Assembly: GCA_035539175.1 (NCBI GenBank)
Contig: DATLIY010000007.1
Coordinates: 1-64,000 of the forward strand
DNA length: 64,000 nt
Direction of reading: 5' to 3'
Source of the DNA: Acidisarcina sp.
GTDB taxonomy: Bacteria > Acidobacteriota > Terriglobia > Terriglobales > Acidobacteriaceae
The notes beneath the pieces are model-generated. The model searched no databases. It saw only the letters and a list, made by a program, of their open reading frames with translations, and was not told where the DNA came from. Below are positions 19,402 to 27,503 of this stretch, in pieces. How positions within the stretch are numbered: position 1 is the stretch's first letter; every line of letters begins with the position of its first letter. The position numbers were made by a program, and so were the translations under genes.

Positions 19402-22400
19402 TCAGATAGTTTGCCTGCCCTTCAGAACCTGCTTCAGCAACTCCTCTAACTCCTCTCCTGATAACTGGTTAAGCTGCTCCAGGATCGCTTGCTTACTCGA
19501 CTGTGGCGCGGCCTTGCTCTTGGAGAGAATCGGTGCGCGAGCCTGGCTGCCATTGGCCCGGGCATTTTCCACTTCTTCGGCGAGCCCTTCAATGGTTGGG
19601 TTTTCGAACATGCTTCGAAGAGAAACTTCAACGTTGAAGATCTTCCGAATGCGTGCGATCACCTGCATAACCATCAAGGAATGGCCGCCCAGCTCAAAGA
19701 AGTTGTCAGTTATACCGACCTCTCCGACCTTCAACAAGTCACGCCAGATCGCGGCAAGCCCTTGTTGGGTCGCAGTGTGGGGAGCGATATAGCGATGGTC
19801 ATCCAGGGGATAAGCCGAGGGATGCGTTGCAAGAGTGCGGCGGTCGATCTTGCCGCTGGGCAACAGTGGCAAGGTCTTCACGACAAGATAATCCGAAGGA
19901 ATCATGTATTCCGGTAGCTTCGACCGGAGAAAGCGGCGAAACTCCTCTGAATTCGGATTGGCTCCAGCGCGCAAAACGACGTAGGCAGCCAGCTTTTGGT
20001 GGGAAGGCGGACCAGCGAGAAGGACCACGGCGTCCTGAACCTTGGCGTGCGATGAGAGCGCAACTTCGATCTCTCCCAACTCCACACGAATTCCCCGGAC
20101 CTTCACCTGGTTGTCCATGCGGCCCAGGAACTGGAGCTCGCCATTCTGGAGAAATTTCGCGAGATCTCCTGTCCTGAAGAGGCGAGGCGGACCGCCGGGT
20201 CCTAACGGATATGCCAGGAATCGCTCCGCAGTCTGTTCCGGTCTCTTCCAATAACCTGGAGAAAGACACTCTCCACCCACATACAACTCACCCGGAACCC
20301 CTTGCGGCACCTGGTTCATGCAGCGATCCATGATGAAGAGCTGCACGTTGCTGATCGGCCTGCCGATGGGAACGGAGTCCTGCTCATCCTCGGAGGTGAC
20401 GACGTGGCAGGTTACATCCGCAGCTACTTCGGAAGAGCCATAGAGATTGAGTAAAGTCGCCTCTGGCATGGCTTTCGTGAATTGCTTCGCCAGGCCGGCC
20501 GGCAGCACTTCCCCGCTGCATGTGCAGAGCTTCAGCCGGGGCAGCCGGAGTTGTAAATCCGGGATCGCATCCAGCATCACCTGCAAGAGCGAGGGAATGA
20601 GAACAATCCGCGTGACATCATGCCTGGCGAGGAGACTTACCATCTCCTCAGGATCGAGGAGCGACTCCGGGGGCAGGATCACGGAGGCCACGCCATGCAG
20701 CAGCGGGCCGAAGATCTCCCAGATTGAGTCAACAAATCCCAGAGGAGTCTTCTGGCAGCAAACTTCTCCTTCAGTGAAGGGGAAGCTGTTCCACATCCAT
20801 GCAAATCGATTGAAAGTGGCCCGATGTGTTCCCTGCACTCCCTTCGGTGTCCCTGTCGATCCGGAGGTGTAGACCACGTAGGCCACGCTGTCGGACGAGC
20901 GCGCCAAAGGCATGCTAGGGGATATGTTGGGGGAGGGCTTAGGGGGAAGATTTTCGTCGTCGAGTAGAACGATCTTGGTTAAATCGCTGCGAAAGAGGCT
21001 GGCGAATTCCTCAAACGTAATCACCGCAGCGGCTTGTGAATCCTCCACCATGAAGCGCAACCGCTCTTCGGGCTGGTTCGGTTCCAGCGGAACATAGGCG
21101 CCTCCGGCTTTCAGCACCGCCAGCAGAGCGGCCACCATCTGGATGGATCGAGGCAGCGAGATGCCGACAAGATCTCCGGGGAGCACGCCAGCGTCGGTCA
21201 GGCGTTGAGCCAGACGGTTTGCCAGCGAATCCAGGTCGCTGTACGACAGCCGTTTCTCGCCGTCGATCAGTGCAATCCCTTCCGGGGTGCGAGCGGCTTG
21301 CTCTTCAAAGGCAGTTTGGATGCAAATCTCACGAGGAAACTCGCTCGAGGTATGGTTCCATTGGGTAAATTGCGTCACTTCCTCTGCCGTTAGAAGTGGA
21401 AGCCTCGAAATCTTCTCGTCGGGCGCCTGGATGACTCCCTCTAAGAGTGTGAGGAAATGGCCGGCCATTCGCGCGATTGTGGCCTCGTCGTAGAGCGCGG
21501 ACTCGTATTCAAAGGTGCAATGCAGCGCATCCATCTCGAATACTTCAAGCGAGAGTCCGAACTTTGCGATGCCACTCTCGAATTCGATCTCTTCCAGCAG
21601 CAGGCCGGGAAACTGCAGTTTCTGGCGTGGCGTGTTCTGGAAGATGAACATCACCTGGAACAATGGATTTCGATGGATCGCACGGACCGGATCCAGTGCT
21701 TCCACCAGTTTTTCAAAGGGAAGATCCTGCTGCGCGAGCGCTTCCAGCGTGTTGGTTCGCGCCTGGCTCAGGATCTGGCGGAAGGTACTGTCCGGGTTGA
21801 GGTCCGATCGGATAATCAATGTGTTGACGAATAATCCGACAAGGTTTTCAAGTTCTACGTCACCCCGGCCGGCTGCAGGAATACCGACCAGGATGCTGTC
21901 CTGCAGGGTATAGCGCCAAAGCAGGATCTGGAACACCGAGAGAAGCGCCATGAAGAGGGTGGCGCCCTCGCCCTGCGCCAGAGACTTCAGCCGATGGCCC
22001 ACCTCTGGAGAAGGATTGAAACTGAAGGTCTTCCCAAACCCATCGCGAACAGATGTGCTTGGGTGGTCTGTGGGAAGAGATAGGACAGTCTCCGCTCCGT
22101 GAAGCTTCTTCGTCCAGTAATCCAGTTGACCCGCCAGCAGGTCCCCCGCTATCGCATCCCGCTGCCATTGCGAAACGTCGGAATATTGAAGGGGAAGATT
22201 GGGAAGCTGCTCTCTTCTACCGGCGGACTGGCTGGCATAGATCTCTCCGATCTCGCGGAGCAGGACGCTCATCGACCATCCGTCGGTGACGATGTGGTGC
22301 ATAACCAGCAAAAATATGTGATCGCCCGCGCCCAGCCGCAAAAGCAGGGAGCGCAGAAGGGGTCCAGTGCTTAAATCGAAGGGTGCCCGCGCCTGCTGCC

Positions 22401-22791
22401 CGAGGATGCGCTGCACCTCCTGCTCCCTCTCGGCTGGGGGCAGGTTGCTGAGGTCTACCATAGGCAGCGCGAATTCGAATTCAGGCAGCACGACCTGACT
22501 GGGAACCCCTTCGACAGAGGTAAAGATTGTTCGCAGGGAGGCATGCCGCAGAATGACAGTCTGCACAGATTTGCACAATTGTTCCGCATCCAGCACGCCG
22601 GTAAGGTGAAATGCGCGGGGCAAATTATAGGCAGAAGTACCGGGATCGAGCTGATCCAGGAACCATAGCCGCTGCTGTGCAAACGATGCTGGAAAAACCT
22701 GTTTCCCCATCGGATCCATTCCTGCTCTGTATCTCGTATGATGTCCAACCAGCGGTCTAATGATTTCGATGCCCGTATTTGCTGTTTTCAT
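19402..22791 (-). CDS. Single-module NRPS (C-A-T), probably beta-alanine-activating
   Basis: 1129 residues. Condensation domain ~30-460 with an intact HHIVTDG (165-171). Adenylation domain ~490-990: YTSGSTGTPKG (641-651), NLYGSSE (782-788), FRTGDL (872-877) and PSGKIDR (978-984). Carrier domain ~1005-1075 with phosphopantetheine site S1038 in LGGHSL. A charged linker and a short helical tail (~1095-1125, LNQLSGEELEELLKQVL) close the protein; such tails are often docking elements. By hand alignment to GrsA the pocket residues are V687, D688, W691, V730, C756, C758, L783, A791, D792 and K981. The valine-aspartate pair at the first two positions and most other positions match, from memory, codes reported for beta-alanine. 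It is transcribed divergently from the S58 peptidase/NRPS arm and precedes a decarboxylase gene. Confidence 0.93.
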   Translation of the reverse strand: MKTANTGIEIIRPLVGHHTRYRAGMDPMGKQVFPASFAQQRLWFLDQLDPGTSAYNLPRAFHLTGVLDAEQLCKSVQTVILRHASLRTIFTSVEGVPSQVVLPEFEFALPMVDLSNLPPAEREQEVQRILGQQARAPFDLSTGPLLRSLLLRLGAGDHIFLLVMHHIVTDGWSMSVLLREIGEIYASQSAGRREQLPNLPLQYSDVSQWQRDAIAGDLLAGQLDYWTKKLHGAETVLSLPTDHPSTSVRDGFGKTFSFNPSPEVGHRLKSLAQGEGATLFMALLSVFQILLWRYTLQDSILVGIPAAGRGDVELENLVGLFVNTLIIRSDLNPDSTFRQILSQARTNTLEALAQQDLPFEKLVEALDPVRAIHRNPLFQVMFIFQNTPRQKLQFPGLLLEEIEFESGIAKFGLSLEVFEMDALHCTFEYESALYDEATIARMAGHFLTLLEGVIQAPDEKISRLPLLTAEEVTQFTQWNHTSSEFPREICIQTAFEEQAARTPEGIALIDGEKRLSYSDLDSLANRLAQRLTDAGVLPGDLVGISLPRSIQMVAALLAVLKAGGAYVPLEPNQPEERLRFMVEDSQAAAVITFEEFASLFRSDLTKIVLLDDENLPPKPSPNISPSMPLARSSDSVAYVVYTSGSTGTPKGVQGTHRATFNRFAWMWNSFPFTEGEVCCQKTPLGFVDSIWEIFGPLLHGVASVILPPESLLDPEEMVSLLARHDVTRIVLIPSLLQVMLDAIPDLQLRLPRLKLCTCSGEVLPAGLAKQFTKAMPEATLLNLYGSSEVAADVTCHVVTSEDEQDSVPIGRPISNVQLFIMDRCMNQVPQGVPGELYVGGECLSPGYWKRPEQTAERFLAYPLGPGGPPRLFRTGDLAKFLQNGELQFLGRMDNQVKVRGIRVELGEIEVALSSHAKVQDAVVLLAGPPSHQKLAAYVVLRAGANPNSEEFRRFLRSKLPEYMIPSDYLVVKTLPLLPSGKIDRRTLATHPSAYPLDDHRYIAPHTATQQGLAAIWRDLLKVGEVGITDNFFELGGHSLMVMQVIARIRKIFNVEVSLRSMFENPTIEGLAEEVENARANGSQARAPILSKSKAAPQSSKQAILEQLNQLSGEELEELLKQVLKGRQTI

Positions 22792-22935
22792 GCTGTCCCG
22801 AAATGGAACGACTCAAATTTAACGACGTTTATACTGGCGTGCGAAATGAATGATGTGCAATTTAGTTGCCACTATGGTCAATTCAGTTCGTAAGGGCTGC
22901 TGCAATTGAACTTCGCTGTCAAAGGCGAGAACTCC
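22792..22935. promoter_or_regulatory. Divergent promoter region of the NRPS locus
   Basis: This 144-base AT-rich gap separates the start codons of the leftward NRPS gene and the rightward S58 peptidase gene and must carry both promoters. I do not see a convincing -35/-10 pair or a clear dyad. A shared regulator would make the two arms one regulated unit, but none is encoded next to it. Confidence 0.45.
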
Positions 22936-23883
22936 ATGAGCAAACACACCCGGTCTCTGGAATTTGACTTTCCAGGCCTCCGAATCGGAGTTGCGGAGTA
23001 CGCTTCGGGGCCAACAGGCGTAACGATCTTCGACTTCCCTTCCCGGGCGTTCGGGGTTTTTGACAGCCGGGGAGGGGCTCCGGGAAGCTCGCTGACGGAG
23101 ACGCTGCGGATGGGATTCGGCAGATATATCGATGCTGTCGCCTTCTGTGGCGGCTCGGCTTACGGCTTGGAAGCAGCGTCCGGAGTCGCGGCGGGCCTGC
23201 TCCGCTCCGGCCGCCGCTCGACGCGCTGGGGAGAGGTCGCGATTGTCCCCGCCGCTGTGGTCTTTGACTTCAAGGGGCGTCACACCCAGGTTTATCCGGA
23301 TCGAGAACTAGGGATAGATGCGCTGAACTCGGTCGTGGAGGGACACTTTCCTCTTGGCGCCAGGGGAGCTGGAGCCTTTGTGCATTGCGGCTCCTATTTT
23401 GGCGAAAACTTTATGGAGAGGTCAGGACAGGGAGCAGCCTTCCGGCAGTTTGGAGCTACGCGACTCGCGGTTTTTACCGTGGTGAACGCTCGAGGAGCTA
23501 TCGTCAATCGCGCCGGACAGGTCGTCGTGGGCAACCGGGATCCGCAAAATGGCACGCGGACTGCAGTTCCCACTATGTTGGAGAGCGGAAACCGGCCAGA
23601 AGATACGCCGCCTCAGGGGAGATCGATCTCTGACAACACGACACTGACGCTGGTTGTTACAAATCGGGTATTGGATCAGGGTCAACTCCAGAGACTCGCG
23701 ATCGAAGTTCACTCTTCCATGGCCCGTGCTATTCAACCGTTTCATACCTCGCGGGATGGAGATACCCTCTTCGCGGTCAGTACGGCAGAGTGCTACGCAG
23801 ACACGCCTGACGTTGCGGACCTGTCGGTGTATGCGTCGGAACTGGCCTGGGACGCAGTATTGAATTCTGTGCCGGAGCTTTAG
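22936..23883 (+). CDS. S58 (DmpA/BapA-type) beta-aminopeptidase family protein
   Basis: 315-residue self-processing N-terminal-nucleophile hydrolase. DmpA and BapA cleave N-terminal beta-amino acids (for example beta-Ala-Xaa) or D/L-alanyl peptides, and BapA-type enzymes can also form beta-peptide bonds. Family features: GLRIG near the start, CGGSAYGLEAASGV (71-84), the processing site DN|TTL with nucleophile T235 (233-237), the following VVTN (241-244), and FHTSRDGDTLFAVST (269-283). The ATG at 22936 is preferred over TTG at 22906 because a purine-rich AGGCGAG precedes it. No signal peptide is seen, so it should be cytoplasmic, where the NRPS product is made. It begins the rightward arm, 56 bases before the C-T-TE gene. 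Confidence 0.9.
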   Translation: MSKHTRSLEFDFPGLRIGVAEYASGPTGVTIFDFPSRAFGVFDSRGGAPGSSLTETLRMGFGRYIDAVAFCGGSAYGLEAASGVAAGLLRSGRRSTRWGEVAIVPAAVVFDFKGRHTQVYPDRELGIDALNSVVEGHFPLGARGAGAFVHCGSYFGENFMERSGQGAAFRQFGATRLAVFTVVNARGAIVNRAGQVVVGNRDPQNGTRTAVPTMLESGNRPEDTPPQGRSISDNTTLTLVVTNRVLDQGQLQRLAIEVHSSMARAIQPFHTSRDGDTLFAVSTAECYADTPDVADLSVYASELAWDAVLNSVPEL

Positions 23884-23939
23884 AGTGACGACGGGGGAAA
23901 GCAAGGGTTAAGCTATCCTCCAACGCAAGGACGGGTGCG

Positions 23940-26543
23940 ATGCCGGATGGTCCAGATTCATCATTCGATTTTTCGCCGAAGGAACAGAAAGATCTCCTGC
24001 TCGCGCTCCTTGGCCGGGGCAATGCAGGGGTCTTTCCCCTGTCGCTTGCTCAAAAGCGCATCTGGTTTCTGGATCAACTGGAGCCGGAGAATCCTGCGTA
24101 CAACGTTCCTTTTGGAATGCGGCTGCGGGGGCGCCTGAATATAGATGCTCTGACCCTGGCTATTAGCGAAATCGCACATCGCCATGCCGTTCTCCGCACC
24201 ACGTTCCAGGTAGAAGACGGAAATCCGGTTCAAGTGGTGGGACCTGGCTCCAGCATTCCAATACCAGTGCTGGATTTGACTGCGCTGGCACATGAGATCC
24301 GCGAGGCGGAGGCCTACCGAGCTGCGGCTGCAGAGATTCGGATTGCCTTTAATCTCGCCACGGGTCCGCTCCTTCGTCTGAAGCTGATTCGGCTGGATGC
24401 CGAGGAACACATCCTCGTCTGCGTGATGCACCACATCGTATGCGATGGCTGGTCGCTGGGGATCTTTGCGCGGGAACTGGCCTCGCTCTATGACCACTTC
24501 AATGGTCGAAGTCCATTGAACCTCGTGGATCTTCCGATTCAGTATGGCGACTTTGCAGTGTGGCAGCAGAAGTGGATCAGCGGAGAGTTGCTGGCCGGCC
24601 AGCTTCGCTATTGGAAGCAAAGGCTCGCTGGCGCGCCGCCATATCTGGAGCTGCCGACCGATTCTCCGCGGCCGGCTCAGCAAACCTATGACGGAACCAG
24701 CCAGGCAATCCTTGTCCCAAAGGAACTGGTTCATGATTTGACTGCCATCGGCCGCGCAAAGCAGGCAACCCTGTTCATGGTGATGCTCGCGGCATTTAAG
24801 GTGCTCATCCAGTCGTATACCAAGGCAGACGACATCGTCGTCGGTATTCCGGCAGCCGGCAGAAATAGCGTGGAAGTAGAAGAGCTCATCGGCTTTTTTG
24901 TGAATACGCTGGTGCTGCGCACGAATCTCTCCGGCGATCCGCGGTTCAACGAGCTGCTGCTTCAGTTGCGCGAAGGGTCGATCGGCGCATTCGCCAACGC
25001 GGATCTACCTTTTGAAAAGCTGGTGGAGGAGCTGAATCCACCGCGCACATTGAGCCATAATCCCATCTTTCAGATCATGTTTTCGTGCCTGAAGGTTGAA
25101 GGGCCGCCGCAGTTCGGAGGCCTGGCGTGCAGTCCTTACGTGGTTGCGAGCGGAACCTCTCCCTTCGACCTATCGATGAATTTTATTGAAGAGGCAGAGG
25201 GGGGCTCGTGGCTGCGCGCGGAATATAACACCTCGCTCTTCAGCGCGGGGCGCATTCGCCAACTGCTGCGCGACTACTCGACGCTGCTGACCGCCGTTGC
25301 AGCCCAGCCGGAGCTGAGGATCTCAGAGCTTGCTTCGTTATTGCACGCAGAAGAACCGAAGGGGCAAGGCAGCACGGGACCACCAGCCGAATCGTCCTCT
25401 CCCATCAGTCCGGCAACAGAGGTCACTCCGGCCGCCTCGGGAGCCGCGCAGGATTCAAATGATCCTGATAAGCCACGGGATGCTCAACAACAGATTCTCG
25501 TGCGGCTTTGGGAAAGGATTCTGGGAGTTTCGGGAATAGGGATCCACGATGACTTCTTCGAACTCGGCGGTCACTCCCTGCTTGCCGCGCGGCTGATCTC
25601 CGAAGTGCAGAATGTGCTTGGCTGCAAGGTTCCCCTCTCAACGCTCTTTCGCAGTTCGACGATCGATTCATTTTCAGAGGTGGTTCGCGAAGGTAAAACG
25701 TCGGCTCCAGACCCCTTGCTGATGGAGGTTCAGGCTGGTGCGGGAGGCAGCCCTGTCTTCGGCATAGCGGCCCCTGGCGTGGATACGCTGGGCTACGCAT
25801 TGCTGGCTCGCCACATGGGACTGGAACAGCCTTTCTATAAACTGCAAGCCGATGCTCCCATCATGTTTGTTGCTCCGTACAGCACGGAGCAACTACAGAA
25901 GCTGGCGCGAGAATACATCCCGGCGATGCGAGCGATTCAACCGCAGGGCCCCTATTTCCTGATCGCTGCGTGTGGCGGGGTGCACATCGCGGAACAGATG
26001 GTGCTCGAGCTGGAAGCGCAAGGCCATAAGGTAGGGCTGCTGGCAGTCATCGATACCTGGGTGTTGGAGAATCGCCAGGTGCGATGGCTGGAGCGCATCA
26101 ACTATTATTCGCAGCGCCTCCGTTACCTGGCCAGGTTGCCCATTGCAGCGCAATTTACCTCTTATAAGGACTGGACACAAAAGCACCTGCGTAATCTGCT
26201 GCGAGGCGATGTGGTTCCCGTGAACCCCTGGGCCCGAGCATATTGGCCTGGCAAAGGCTTTCAGCCGCCACGGTTTGATGCACCCGTACTGCTGTTCAAA
26301 CGGCCGCGACAGCCGTACTACTACGTCAAAGATCCCGAGATGGGTTGGGGCCAACGATCCAGCAAGCCTGTCGAGGTCGTTCCCGTGGACGCCGCACATG
26401 AGGCGATGCTGCGAGAACCCAGCGTGCAGAAAATTGGGGAGAAGCTGGGCGGCAGAATGCACCGCATGGGAGACGAGTTTCGAAAAGATACGGCGCAGGC
26501 GAAGAAGCCGGCAGACTTTGTCTGGAAGAGCTCCATTTGGTAA
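23940..26543 (+). CDS. NRPS lacking an A domain: C-T-TE with Cys-type thioesterase
   Basis: 867 residues. Condensation domain ~30-465 with an intact HHIVCDG (164-170). A Pro/Ser/Ala-rich linker (~472-512) follows, then a carrier domain with S546 in LGGHSL, and a thioesterase/alpha-beta-hydrolase domain ~600-830. The TE nucleophile position, normally Ser in GxSxG, aligns with C678 in AACGG; D705 and H820 are the likely other triad members. Cys-type TEs are known in some NRPSs, including a beta-lactone former. There is no adenylation domain, so the carrier must be loaded in trans or the C domain uses an external acceptor. The stop overlaps the exporter permease start by 7 bases. Confidence 0.92.
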   Translation: MPDGPDSSFDFSPKEQKDLLLALLGRGNAGVFPLSLAQKRIWFLDQLEPENPAYNVPFGMRLRGRLNIDALTLAISEIAHRHAVLRTTFQVEDGNPVQVVGPGSSIPIPVLDLTALAHEIREAEAYRAAAAEIRIAFNLATGPLLRLKLIRLDAEEHILVCVMHHIVCDGWSLGIFARELASLYDHFNGRSPLNLVDLPIQYGDFAVWQQKWISGELLAGQLRYWKQRLAGAPPYLELPTDSPRPAQQTYDGTSQAILVPKELVHDLTAIGRAKQATLFMVMLAAFKVLIQSYTKADDIVVGIPAAGRNSVEVEELIGFFVNTLVLRTNLSGDPRFNELLLQLREGSIGAFANADLPFEKLVEELNPPRTLSHNPIFQIMFSCLKVEGPPQFGGLACSPYVVASGTSPFDLSMNFIEEAEGGSWLRAEYNTSLFSAGRIRQLLRDYSTLLTAVAAQPELRISELASLLHAEEPKGQGSTGPPAESSSPISPATEVTPAASGAAQDSNDPDKPRDAQQQILVRLWERILGVSGIGIHDDFFELGGHSLLAARLISEVQNVLGCKVPLSTLFRSSTIDSFSEVVREGKTSAPDPLLMEVQAGAGGSPVFGIAAPGVDTLGYALLARHMGLEQPFYKLQADAPIMFVAPYSTEQLQKLAREYIPAMRAIQPQGPYFLIAACGGVHIAEQMVLELEAQGHKVGLLAVIDTWVLENRQVRWLERINYYSQRLRYLARLPIAAQFTSYKDWTQKHLRNLLRGDVVPVNPWARAYWPGKGFQPPRFDAPVLLFKRPRQPYYYVKDPEMGWGQRSSKPVEVVPVDAAHEAMLREPSVQKIGEKLGGRMHRMGDEFRKDTAQAKKPADFVWKSSIW

Positions 26544-27436
26544 GAGAATCCACAACACCGGTTATGCCACGGGAACATCCCATCCTGGGCCCTCGGCCTG
26601 CAACCAATCGCAGGATAACCATCATTCGTCCTCCCGCATTTTCGTTGCAGCGGATCGCCTCGGGAATCGCGACCTTGTTCGCCTATCGTGACCTGCTGTA
26701 TACGCTGACGATCTTTCGCATATCGATTCGCTATAAGCAGTCCATACTGGGGTGGATCTGGGCCGTCCTGCAGCCTTTGGCGCTGATGACGATTTACACG
26801 CTGATTTTTTACCGCGTGGCGAGAGTGCCGAGTGAAGGAGCGCCCTATCCGCTCTTCGTATTCGCCGGTTTGCTGCCGTGGATCTTCTTTTCCAGCGCAG
26901 TCAGCAATTCCACTCAGGGATTAATCAACTATCCGGCGCTGCTTACCAAAATGTATTTTCCGCGGGAGATCATTCCACTCTCGTACGTGCTGGCGGCGAT
27001 GGTGGATTTTGCAATCGCCTGCGTCATTCTGAGTGGCCTGATGGCGTACTACCGAGTGCCCCTGAACTGGAACGACATGTATCTTGTGCCGATAGCAATT
27101 CTGCTGGGCGCCTTCACTGCGGCTGTTGCGCTGTTCCTGTCCTCGATCCAGGTACGCTTCCGCGATGTGGGAGTGGCGCTCCCACTTTTGCTGCAGGTAG
27201 GGATGTTTGCTGCACCGGTCGTGTATTCGACGAGTTCTGTTCCGCTCCACTTTCGGCGGCTGTTCCTGTTGAATCCGATTGCCGGCCTGATCGAGAACTT
27301 CCGCCAGGTTCTGCTTCACGGGATGCCTCCAGACACGGCCACGCTCCTTTCCGCGGGCGCAATTAGCGTGTGCTCCCTTGCCCTTGCCTATGGCTACTTC
27401 AAAACAACCGAAGGTACGCTGGCAGACATGCTATGA
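26537..27436 (+). CDS. ABC-2 type exporter permease (Wzm/TagG-like)
   Basis: 299-residue inner-membrane protein of the polysaccharide-export ABC-2 family. A cytoplasmic N-terminus leads into the amphipathic helix segment RDLLYTLTIFRISIRYKQSILGWIW, typical of Wzm/TagG/KpsM, followed by six hydrophobic segments. It should pair with the ATPase encoded 68 bases downstream. The TTG start at 26537 overlaps the NRPS stop; an ATG at 26564 is an alternative. Close coupling to an NRPS gene suggests that the exported cargo carries, or is, the peptide product, which is unusual for this O-antigen/teichoic acid type exporter. Confidence 0.9.
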   Translation: MVRESTTPVMPREHPILGPRPATNRRITIIRPPAFSLQRIASGIATLFAYRDLLYTLTIFRISIRYKQSILGWIWAVLQPLALMTIYTLIFYRVARVPSEGAPYPLFVFAGLLPWIFFSSAVSNSTQGLINYPALLTKMYFPREIIPLSYVLAAMVDFAIACVILSGLMAYYRVPLNWNDMYLVPIAILLGAFTAAVALFLSSIQVRFRDVGVALPLLLQVGMFAAPVVYSTSSVPLHFRRLFLLNPIAGLIENFRQVLLHGMPPDTATLLSAGAISVCSLALAYGYFKTTEGTLADML

Positions 27437-27490
27437 AAAGTACGCTGGCAGACATGCTATGAAAAGTATGACGGCGGACATGCTATGAAG
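27414..27490. repeat. Triplicated 26-bp unit at the end of the permease gene
   Basis: The 26-base unit starting GTACGCTGGCAGACATGC appears exactly at 27414-27439 and 27440-27465, and a diverged 25-base third copy is at 27466-27490. The first copy encodes the last codons of the permease, including its TGA. The repeats lengthen the gap to the ATPase start, and each copy ends in ATGCTATGA, which offers extra stop-start contexts. Confidence 0.9.
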
Positions 27491-27503
27491 ACGGAATGCG
27501 GAA

